A DNA stretch of 64,000 nucleotides from Owenia fusiformis (taxonomy: Eukaryota > Annelida > Polychaeta > Sabellida > Oweniidae). Within the stretch, counting starts at the first letter, position 1. Each line of letters begins with the position of its first letter. The position numbers were made by a program, and so were the translations under genes. The stretch lies in assembly GCA_903813345.2 (NCBI GenBank), contig CAIIXF020000011.1, forward strand, positions 30,060,166 through 30,124,165, read 5' to 3'. The notes beneath the pieces are model-generated. The model was given only the letters and a program-made list of their open reading frames with translations, was not told where the DNA came from and ran no database searches. Of this stretch, positions 41,601 through 53,600 are shown piece after piece.

Positions 41601-44600
41601 CTAATACGAAGTTACTAAAAAAGGCGCGAACGCCCTACACTCAAAATGATCGTTTTTCCATTATAACTTTTTAACGTAATTTAACGAAGGCTTCTAATTA
41701 TTATCCAAGATAGTCTAAATACCGATTAAAATATTTCTTACTTCAAACAGATACGCCGTCTTTTATTCAATTTTTTAAAAAATAATAAAAAATAACTCTT
41801 GTCAATGTTAGGGAGCAGTCAATGTTAGGGAGCAAAATGATTTTATCAGAATATTAAAAATGTAGCAAATGGCCATTTAAAATATGTATGGCATTTATAA
41901 ACTGAACAATTTTGTTTGTATGATTATTTGATACCCTTTGGGGAGGAAAGCGTTAAAATTGTAAGAAAATCATTGAAAAGGTTATTTTGCATTTTTTATT
42001 TTCAGCTAAATCCTGTTTACGTTCGTTTTAGAAATATTTAGATGCGAACCATTCCTTCTTTATTCGTTGACCTCTAACTAAATGAATGGATGTATCGTTA
42101 TATACACTTTTTGATGATGTCATCAGTTCACAATCCTAAATTGTGGATGATAAATTATCTGAACTGATATATAGGCTTGAGAAATCTCCGACATCCTTCA
42201 GTTCTATGATTTGATATTTTCCTAGTATTAAAGTAAGAGAGTTAGTCTCGCACTTATCTTTACGACCGGGTATCACCTGATAGCTGGCACAAACGCTATG
42301 AAGGGCTCATTGCGCAGTTACATGTATGATAGTAGATTTTTACACGTATACTTCAATTTGTCAATACTCAGACAATGCAGTATATAACCGATCTCTGTTA
42401 TATGTGTACCACTTGCTAATGATACTCTAAAGCCCGGTATACACCAGTGGGACAAGTTGGGACCTCCATAGACTTAACATGGCGTGGGACCTAGTGGGAC
42501 CTTTTGGGATTTTGCCCCATGAAGTCCGTGGGAATCAATGGGACTCCGTCGGATTTTGCCCCAACTTGCATATAATCTTGCCCCATCGAGTCCCATGAGG
42601 TCCCACGTTGGACTCGATGGGATTCGATGGGGCAGGATGGGGCAAAATCCCACGGAGTCCCATCTTGCCCCATCGAGAATGAACATGTTCATTCTTTCCA
42701 TGGGGCATCGTGGGATTTCCGATCAGGTCACATGTTATGTGAAGCCCAACATACACCAATGGGGCAAGGTGGGATTTGATGGGACTCCATGGGGCTCGAT
42801 GGGGCACGTTGGGACTTGATGGGGCAAAGTCATCAACCATGGGACTCCGTTGGACTCATTGGGGCAAGTTCGGATTCGATAGGGCAATAATCATACAAAC
42901 AAAATTGTTCAGTTTATAAATGCCATACATATTTTAAATGGCCATTTGCTACATTTTTAATATTCTGATAAAATCATTTTGCTCCCTAACATTGACTGCT
43001 CCCTAACATTGACAAGAGTTATTTTTTATTATTTTTTAAAAAATTGAATAAAAGACGGCGTATCTGTTTGAAGTAAGAAATATTTTAATCGGTATTTAGA
43101 CTATCTTGGATAATAATTAGAAGCCTTCGTTAAATTACGTTAAAAAGTTATAATGGAAAAACGATCATTTTGAGTGTAGGGCGTTCGCGCCTTTTTTAGT
43201 AACTTCGTATTAGATTATAAAAGACTTCCGCCGAATTTCGTACAGAAGCGTGATTGACATTGTCATTGCATGTGCTAGTACATTTTCTCTGCGAATGAGC
43301 AGTTTTTCAGTAAAAAAATATTTTGTGTGAAAATATTGAAATTTATTGTAAAAACGACCTGCTCCCTAACATTGACCAAATCAGGCGATGACATCCCGTG
43401 GATGTAAGAATACTAGTTTTTCTTTCTGAATCTATTTCAATATTCTGACTGATTCTAAACCAACCTTTTCATCACTGAAAGGGACACCATCTGTCATGAG
43501 AATCAAGATCCTTCCTCGCTCCTTTTTAGTCCTTTCATCAAATCTTGGTTCAGTGCCGAGTAGCGATGAGGTGTTACGAACCATCTCCAAAACCTCCCAG
43601 GTGTAGGTCTTACATTTCTCTTGTTTCTCAATGATCGTTTCTTTTAACGTATCAAGTCTTGCTAAAAGCTCAGCCCTCGTTGAAAATTCACCAAAGCTGA
43701 ATTCAAGCTTTGCATGATAGCCAAATGTCAGCAAAGCAAACTGTAACAGATATGTAATGTCCATGTACCTAGTCTAATGATCCTAAGTGATATATTTCAT
43801 GTATCATATTTTGAAAACATTTGGCAACATAGTATAATGTTCTGAAGTGATAGCCTAATGTTAGAGAAAGGTACCCTTTCCCTTACAAGGAGAAATACAT
43901 GAAAATGTAATATATGTGATTACATACCCTGGTGCCATCACTTGTTTTAGAGCCTTTCACTACATTTTCTACTATAGTGATCATCTTGAGTCTGTCTTCT
44001 GGTGTTATGCTGCATGACCTGTCCAAAGCAAACACAATATCTGCGCAGATGTCTGAAAAATAAAAAAGTTACAGCAATGGTTCCATTGTAATAGTCTGCA
44101 ACTTTTTTCTGGATGATGTTTGATAGTTGGCATTCAACAATTAGCATTTTGAGTTTGGAGTCCTTTAATTTGTTGCAGGTGATGATATTTTGTATGCGAA
44201 TGCCTTGTTTAATTGGTTGTAATAAGTCTCTTTTGTCTCTTGTTTTTTCCTTGATCAAAATTGAATTTAAGTAAAACTTTTGAATTTTCCTTATGAATGT
44301 GAGAGTTGCAATTGCCTTTTTCTGATTCTAGCCTAAAAAGTAAGGATGGTTTTGTTTCTGTCATGTTATAGAAATTAATGCAAAGATCTTACATTTTTCC
44401 TCTTCTACTTTATCGCTGAGTCCAAACAATCTTTCATAGTCATATATTTCAAGACCATTTGTCTGGAATGCTCCAAAACAAGCGAGCAGTGCTAGATGTA
44501 GAATGTACATTGTTCCCAGTATTGTCCTACAAAGTGAAATAATACCAGTTTTTAAGTATTAATTAGGTGTAGGTCAACTCTGACAAAAATGATTGCCCAA

Positions 44601-47600
44601 GAGATGCCACTGGAAATGAGGAAAAATTGTTCGTATCACACTAGTTGGAGATCTTGGTTTTAGATTTGATTTTAAACTAATGGCTAACTTTTGTATTCCT
44701 CTACCCTCTCTTCTGGTGTATTCAATGAGGTCTAAATTATTCTTACAAATGAAGATATCTGCATTCCTTTTTATTGCCGCTGCAGTAGAATGAATACTAA
44801 CATTGAATCAACACATTGAAATTAAAGACTTGGTATTATTATTTTGTGTAAAACTCTAAAATATGGATGGTGTTCTCCATGCAAATTAATGAAAATTTGA
44901 AAATCTATTTGCATTCTGTCAAAATGATAAATTTCCTGACCTACACAGAATAAAATATTGAGCTTTCTTCCAATTTGAAATGATAAAATGACAATCCATC
45001 AATACTCTATTATATGTAAAAATTTCCACAATGATATCTATTCAGTAAGTAGAATTTTTTTTATTGATGATTAAGTTTCAAAGTAATATATAGATCTATC
45101 TAATATGTTACATAATTGTTCAGTAGTGTGATTGAAAAAACGAAATATAGAAAAATATAGTTTAATCACCATGTTAATTTTATGATTATTAGTGATGTAA
45201 ATAATTTAATTCCTTTTTAAAAAAATAAAGTCTTTAACTTGAAATATTCAGATAAAATTCCTTACCTTTCTTCGTCAAATGCAGTTGTGTATTGGCTGCC
45301 TCATTTAATGTGGTTTTATAGATGTTCACATCAGACAGAACAATGTAATTAAAAATCAACCAGTTACCACCTGATGATTTTTTATATACATTTATTGTTA
45401 TTACAAGTCATTAAATGAATAATATTAGTAGGATATGGAATTCTATTGCTAATCTTTGTTTTATTTGTGATGTTGATGAGGTTAAATGAATGCACTCTGC
45501 GGAAGGTGTGTGTATCCTACACAATCTCAAATCAAATATGCACTGAGATATGCAAGTTCCGTTAACAACATACAAAGGGACAGTAATAAAAGTTTAATAT
45601 TCATCTATAAGTTTGTATTATCAAAACGATCAGTTTTTGTGATCAGATCTTGTTCTGTGTTAATTTTTTTTGTTCTTTGAAATGTTGTCCTGTTTGGGTA
45701 TTATAAATGAATCTGTGAAATAATGGGCTGTGTTTGCTGTTATAGTCCATTTGTTATCCCCATACCTCATATAGTGAACCTTTGAAGTCAAAAGTACAAT
45801 GTTTTATGGTCAATTTATGATAATAAGGGTTTTTTGAAGTGATTTAACTGGGTTGCCAAAAAAGTTTGTTTGGGGAAAATTATATAGGCTAATTCAGCAA
45901 GGGTGCATTGGCTAACATGGGGTTGACTATTGACTTAGCATCCAGATACCATCATGTATGTCACAATGCATGAATGGGGATACATACGTATAGTTGCATA
46001 TTTAATTTTTTCCCAAAAGTTGATTTTTTGGCAATCCAGCTAAATCACTTCATAAATCCCTAACGATAGTGATTACTCAGTAAAACATTGTACTTTTCAT
46101 AAGTTTAGAAAATGACAAATGGACTATTATATTGTTTGGTTTATTGTACAGAGCATAGATATTTTGAATAGATGAGAAATTAATGCATGTATAAACGCAT
46201 GCATTTCATTTGTGCTCTTTGTAAGACAGTTACCTAACACTAATGTAAGCTGTGACCTTTCCACATATCATTGAAAAGAGAGATATTTCAGTGCTGGAAA
46301 CACAACGCTCAAAAATGACTGGAAAATCTCTTATTGATATACACTTCCTCTATATGTGTAAACTTGAATCAATCTGAAAAATTAAGTGAAATATTTTTTT
46401 GTAATTGTTGTTTTGAAGTATCACTGTGAGTCAGCTTTGGAGCTTTTATGGGTTTTGCAAGGCGCTTAATACATTTATCAGAAACCATTGCAAATTCACT
46501 ATGCATTATGAGCCAATTCTATAGATCATATTGAGGAACGTGTTATAATTCTACAGGTTATACGTATTATGCATGTTATATTTCTAAGAAGACCTACTTT
46601 TGTAATTTAATCTACTGTAAAACCTGTATGTATTGAACATTTTTTTTGCCAAGAAAAAAGTTCAGTGATCATAAAAAAATCATAAGTCATATAATGCACC
46701 ATAAATCATAGAATCTCGATCTTTATCCCTCAAAGAATCACAAAGAAAATGATTATATTAACGATGAGCATATTTTAAAAGTATGTTTTTCAATTTATTC
46801 AACTCCGTATTTTTCACATAATAATCTTGCCACTCTTCCAACAATAGGCTTCAGGTCATCAAAGTCAGGTTTGAAGTCAGAGTCAGGCTTCACTCGCAGA
46901 TCAAAGATGAAATTACTCGCGATAGCCTTCCATTCATCGATCCCAACATTGTCTTCATGATTTGGCAATCCTGCCACGTCTGTATCAATGCCATTCTTCT
47001 TCAGCTTATCAGCAACTTTGATAGTCTTTTTAGAATTGATGTAGGTAGTTCCTGTCTCCCAAGTATTACCGTCATTAGCCAACATTGTCACTCTTGGGAT
47101 TCCACCACCACGGGTATTATCTAATGATAAGCATTGAGCTAGCACATTTTCGAGTGCATCATCAGTCTCGGTAAAGTCAGCATTTGTGTTTGGGATGGCA
47201 TCGATTTCATCACGAACACAGGCATTATCACGACATTCATGTCCCAATACATGCTGGTAGACTCTTGTATTGTAGCTGCTTACACCAATCATAGCTGCCT
47301 GCCAGTGAATTGCAGAATTTTCATCATAGGTGATCAGAAACGAATCGGATAGTTCTTTTAAAAAGTCCTTTGCTTTAGCAATGTCTTCGCTTTTGATACT
47401 AATGCTTCTGTCCAACACTAAGCAGAGGTCAATCTTTTTTGTGCACCGATCTATAGAATAGTAGTAGTAACTCAATAAAATGCTTGGGTAAAATAAAATG
47501 AGTTGGTGTCAAAATTGTTAAAGCTTTCAATAGTACAGTTCTTGACTTACACATTTACACATTAGTTGTATGCTGAGTTCTATGTTGATAGACATAAAGT

Positions 47601-50600
47601 ACTGTGTCACAATCAAGAAGCAAATTCAAATGAAACTCATTGTCCAAATTATTTTTCTAAATAATCAGATCGTTGTTACAGATATGTTGTCAGGCAGATA
47701 TATTCATCAGTAGTCTAATTCCGGTGAATAGCACATCATTCATGGTTCAGATCACATTGAGCTAATCTTATCTAAATCTAATCTTAAAGATATATGCAAG
47801 TCATTTTTAAACACTACTGAGCGGTTATACTTACAGGAACATGGGAATTTTTTAACCAGATCACCAAAGAAAAATATGCCAACTTCTTCAATTTCTGTTT
47901 CTGCGGAAACCCTGATGTACCATGCCTCTTTTGAAACCAATTTTTCAAATATATCATGGAAGGCTGTATCCAGTAAAAGATCATTCTTTTCTATTTTATT
48001 CCGCACCTGAACAACCAAAGTTGTTATGCCAACAGCATGGTTCTTCTCTCCTTGGTCGATTGTCAGCTGTTTCTTCTCTTCTCTTGACTTTAAAATGACA
48101 AAGCACAATTACCTTAAAACTGAATGATTTAATACATTTATATTTGCCATAGTTAGCATGATATTCATTGGATAACATGTGAAAATAAAAACGGTATTTT
48201 TGTAATCAGTGGTAAAATATGATATTTTTGACAAATTTTCACTTAACCATAGCATACTGTTTTTTAGCCATGACATACGACGTCGTATGCGATGGTTAAT
48301 GGATTTTTGCTACTTCAGACTCAAAACGAGGCTAAGTGTCAACATCGCCGGATCATTTGGAAAATTCGAATTAAATGACTTAATTTCCGACAATTCTGAT
48401 GATGACTTTAACTATGGAATAAAAAGAACATCCTATGATTTACTCGTGATATGATTTTAATCCACTCATGGATATTGATATCTGCACTCTCTCGCTACGC
48501 TCGCTCGTGCAGATATCATATCCATTCGTGGATAAAAATCATATCACTCATAAATCATAGGATATCCTCTATATTTGCCATGTTACAAATTTAAGAAGTC
48601 ATCGAGGAAATTTATATTTGAAATTTCTATTTTAATATAATTTTCTTTTTATTGACATTTTACTAATTTTGAAACTTTTGGAACCCATGTATTTGTAATC
48701 ATAATCCTGTATCCACAAGGCAGCTCACATAAAGTACTCAAGAGAGACTTAATTACATGACTTAAAAAACTGTGATGGGCTCTATTCCTGGTTCTTTTTC
48801 ACCATATTGATTCATAACCAACCTCTTCATCACTGAAAGGGACACCATCTGTCATCAGAATCAAAACCCTTCCTCGTTCGTGTCTAGTCTTCTCATCAAA
48901 TCTAGGTTCAGTGCCGAGTAGCGATGAGGTGTTACGAACCATCTCCAAAGCTTCCCAGGTGTAGGTTTTACATCTCTCTGGTTTCTCAACGATCGTTTCT
49001 TTTAACGTATCAAGTCTTGCTAAAAGCTCAGCCCTTGTTGAAAATTCACCAAAGCTGAATTCAAGCTTTGCATGATAGCCAAATGTCAGCAAAGCAAACT
49101 GTAACAGAAATGTAATGTCCATGTACCTTGTCATATGTGGAAGTCTAATGTTGTAAAGTATCTAATGTTCTGAAGTATTTTTTTTATTTACTGAAATATT
49201 AGTCTCATGTTCTAAAGTGTCTAATGTTCTGAAGTGATTCTCTAATATGCTGAAATGATTGTGCAATGCTCTAAAATTCTGTCTAAGTGAGTGAGTCTAA
49301 TTTACTGAAATAGTTTTGTATGTAATGTTCCAATGTCATAGACTAATATTCTGAGGTGAATGGCTCATGCTTCGAAGTGCATCTATTTACTGAAAAATAG
49401 TATTGTAATATTCTAATGTCATTGCCCAATATTCTGAGGTGAAAGTCTAATGATCTAACGTGTATAATATTCTGAAGTGATAGTCTATTTTTTAGTGATA
49501 AGTTCTGAATTGATTGTTTAATGTTAGGGGAAGATGCCCTCTTACATGGACAAATATACAAAAATATAATATGTGTGATTACATACCCTGGTGCCTTCAC
49601 TTGTTTTAGAGCCTTTCACTACACTTTCTACTATAGTGATCATCTTGAGTCTATCGTCTGATTTTATGCTGCATGAACAGTCTAAGGCAAACACAATATC
49701 TGCACAGATATCTGTAACATAAATGAGTATATTGACGACTCCATTGGTTTTATTATGTCCTTTTTTTTGCGACGGCGGTTGGCGTCCGGCGGTTGGAGGT
49801 TGGCGTCTGTAACAATTTCTTACAACTTCCTATAACTTAACAAATACTGTTTAGACTGACTTCAATTTTTTTCTAAATCATCTACATGTTCTCAGAAGTT
49901 CAAATCTGACTTTAGATTTGACATTTGACCTTCAATGACCTTCTCAAGGTCAAAAAGGTCTTTTTTCAACTTGCTTCACATTGGCTAAATTTTTTTCAAA
50001 ATCATCTACATGTTCTCAGAAATTCAAATCTGACTTTAGATTTGACATTTGACCTTCAAATCTGACTTAAGATTTGACATTTGACCTTCAATGACCTTCT
50101 CAAGGTCAAAAAAGGTCAAAAAGGTCTGTTTTCAACTTGCTTCAAATTGACTAAATTTTTTTTTCAAAATCATCTACGTGTTCTCAGAAATTCAAATCTG
50201 ACTTTAGATTTGACTTAAGATTTGACATTTGACCTGCAATGACCTTCTCAAAGTCAAAAAAGGTCAAAAAGGTCTTTTTTCAACTTGCTTCAAATTGACT
50301 AAATTTTTTTTTCAAAATCAGCTACATGTTCTCAGAAATTCAAATCTGACTTTAGATTTGACATTTGACCTTCAATGACCTTCTCAATGTCAAAAAAGGT
50401 CAAAAAGGTATTTTTTCATCTTGCTTTAAATTGACTAAAATTTTTTTTCAAAATCATCTACATGTTCTCAGAAATTCAAATATGACTTTAAATTTGACTT
50501 TAGATTTGACATTTGACCTTCAATGACCTTCTCAAAGTCAAAAAAGGTCAAAAAGGTCTTTTTTCAACTTGCTTCAAATTGACTAATTTGTTTTTTCAAA

Positions 50601-53600
50601 ATCATCTACATGTTCTCAGAAATTCAAATCTGACTTTAGATTTGACATTTGACCTTCAATGACCTTCTCAATGTCAAAAAAGGTCAAAAAGGTATTTTTT
50701 CATCTTGCTTCAAATAGACGGTGAACACCGCCTCTAATGCGTTGGATTGTCGTAAGGACTTGCATTAGAGGCGGTGTTTATCCTTGTAAATTCATGCCAA
50801 TCTAAGTTTTGCTTGATTATTTTTGACGGTTCACTTTATTTTAATCTTCTGCTTAGAATCTCTGCGTCATTTACAGAGAAATATAAACAAAATGGATACA
50901 TTGATGATTTATACAAAAAATTACCATAGCTTTGTGGTTGTAGAAGGTTGAATTGTGCTAATTTTGTAGCAAAATCGCCGTTTGTCGCTACTGTTCACAA
51001 AATCTTTATGGCGGCTTCTATTCTCACGAGATTTGACGAGAGTAGCCATTGAATATTGCTGCCATCTATTTAACTATACAGAGTTTATATCATTCATTCG
51101 ACCATCATGTATTCGATGGAAGAAATCAATGATCTCTATTCGCATAACATAAAACCAAAGTTTGGATTTGATTTGAAGCCAGAACAGTTACAAGACGTGA
51201 TAACAAACATATTGAATCAAGAATCCACTATAGCAGTTTTACCAACTGGGTATTGGAAAACATTACAACACGTGATCATCAAATTACGTCACGTCACATG
51301 ATCATCACACTGATTTATGCAACGCATGCGCACTTGAAATTAGGTCAGCGAAAATGTCAAGAAGACCGGTCAGAAATGCATTTTCGTCTTATCTGCAACG
51401 ATTACACATAATTACTGTAATTAAGCGAGGCATTTATGGGTTCATTTTGAAGATTTTTGGTCCCGCTATCCAGTGATGAAAGAATTTTCAAGATTGAGGT
51501 AAGATCTTGGGAGAAAAGTCAAAAACATCAGATCCGGACTTTTCAGCATTTCTTAAATTTGATAAATTTACATTGCACGTTATGCACCCCTGGGGCCAAC
51601 ACGATCCTCAGAGACCCAGAGGGTGCATGAATGCACCTAGCTTCAAATTGACTAAATTTTTTTTTCAAAATCATCTACATGTTCTCAGAAATTCAAATAT
51701 GACTTAAGATTTGACATTTGACCTTCAATGACCTTCTCAAGGGTCAAAAAGGTCTTTTTTCAACTTGCTTCAAATTGACAATTTTTTTTTTCAAAATCAT
51801 CTACATGTTCTCAGAAATTCAAATTTGACTTTAGATTTGACATTTGACCTTTAATGACCTTCTCAAGGTAAAAAAAAAGTCAAAAAGGTATGTTTTCAAC
51901 TTGCTTTAAATTGACCAAATTGTTTTAGGTGGTGACATTTTGTCATGTTAATGCCTTGTTTCTTTTAGTTTTACTTTCAATGAAGTTTCAGTCAACCATT
52001 TTATTTTTTTTGAATTAACTGATGGATGATATAAGCTTAAGACAAATCAAAGTATTTTCTATCATCTCAGAAACATATATCTGTGATATATCTTATAAAG
52101 ATGATTAAGTTAGTTCAGATTCAAAGTTGAAAAAAATATGTGCTGACTAATTTTTTCAAAATAATAATGTGGATATCCAAATCGATGAAAAATTAATCCC
52201 ATCAATGTAAGAATCCTCATATAACATTGCAATCATGTATAAATAGAGGTGAATACATGTACAAATATCTTACATTTTTCCTCTTCCACTTTATCGCTGA
52301 GTCCAAACAATCTTTCATAGTCATATATTTCAAGACCACTTGTTGAGAATGCACCAAAACAAGCGAGCAGTGCTATATGTAGGATGTACATTGTTCCCAG
52401 TATTGTCCTACAAAGTGAAACATACCTAGAATAATTAGATTGATAAAGGAGAGAATTTGATAAAAGTTGAACAAATATCTTTTTATTAGTCAATGCAAAC
52501 ATTGTCTATAAACGTTTAATAGTGATTTGTTGCATTTGAAAAGATTATTTGTTGCATTTGAAAAATTTCAGAAATGAAAAAATCATCATCATAATCATTA
52601 TATAAATAATGTGATTAATGTAGATTATGTAACTATTTGAAACATTAAAGCCTGGGATTAAAAAATATGTTATTAAACTTTATATTTATTATGATTTTGA
52701 TATCAAATTTAAGTTCCATACCTTTTTGTGCCAGTTGTAAGAGTGCATCAACTGCCTCGTTTTATGTATTTATATAATGTGTTTTACCATAGACATACAG
52801 GGCTCTGGAATTCAAAGGCACCCAGTTCCCACCAGATACTCTTTAAATACAGTGTAACCTGTAGAAGTGGAACACCATTGGTTCTGCACCCAGAACTTGC
52901 AGTGGTAGCAACAAGAGAACTATTTATCTTGCCCGAATATAACAATCTATTACTCATTTAGGCTTATAGAATTTTTTCAACTTTAAAATATGTTTTGTTT
53001 GTTTTCAAGGAATAGCTAACAATATTGAAGCCATACATCTAGAGATGATACATTCTGTAAACATTAGACTATTTGTCTCGCCAACTTCATACAACCTTTT
53101 TGGGGGTATTTTGGGGTACCTCCAATACACAACTTGAACAACAATCAGGTTTTTAAATCTGATGAGGTATACCTCTAATAAACCTATAACAATAATAAGC
53201 TTCCATAATCATGCATGTTTAGGAGTCTGTTATGCCATTATTTTATCCACAAACAAATTACACCTGTCTAAATTACCTATCCCACTAAATGAGAGCTTAA
53301 ATATAATATCAAATCTAATTACAACGCTCCTTGTCTTGAGCTTTCGGATAAACATAATAGACCTTATTGCACAAATTGAATATAAGAAGTCAGGTGTTTT
53401 TATTTCAAAATTGTTACTTTTCCACATTTAGATAAAAAGGTTCTTGTATCGAGGTTTTTGAAATAAATCAACAATAGACAATCTTGCATATGTATGAAAA
53501 AATAACATTTTTCATGTGACTTTTCTATTTTATGCCATATTTCCACCTTTTATTTTTCATGAGTAAATTGACTAAACAGGTGTAAAACAGCTTAATTAAC

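Larger units (their letters stand above)
49755..51960 (+). mobile_element. Expanded family-C element in intron 1 of VWA gene B
   Basis: Opens with ATTATGTCC and GGCGGTTGGCGTCCGGCGG text and closes GGTGGTGACATTTTGTCATG TTAATGCCTTGTT, both family C. The interior is filled by units of about 125-170 bp (landmark CATCTACATGTTCTCAGAA at 49880, 50002, 50172, 50320, 50456, 50602, 51672 and 51798; GACCTTCAATGACCTTCTCA in each), interrupted by the insertion at 50722-51634. Confidence 0.75.

Noticed and set aside
41440-41840. TTAGGG words in GTCAATGTTAGGGAGCAG suggesting telomeric sequence
   Set aside because: Only three isolated TTAGGG words within a longer different repeat; no TTAGGG array.
42474-42840. 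Overlapping ORFs on both strands in the G-rich core
   Set aside because: The low-complexity repeat keeps stops away in several frames at once; no domain is visible.
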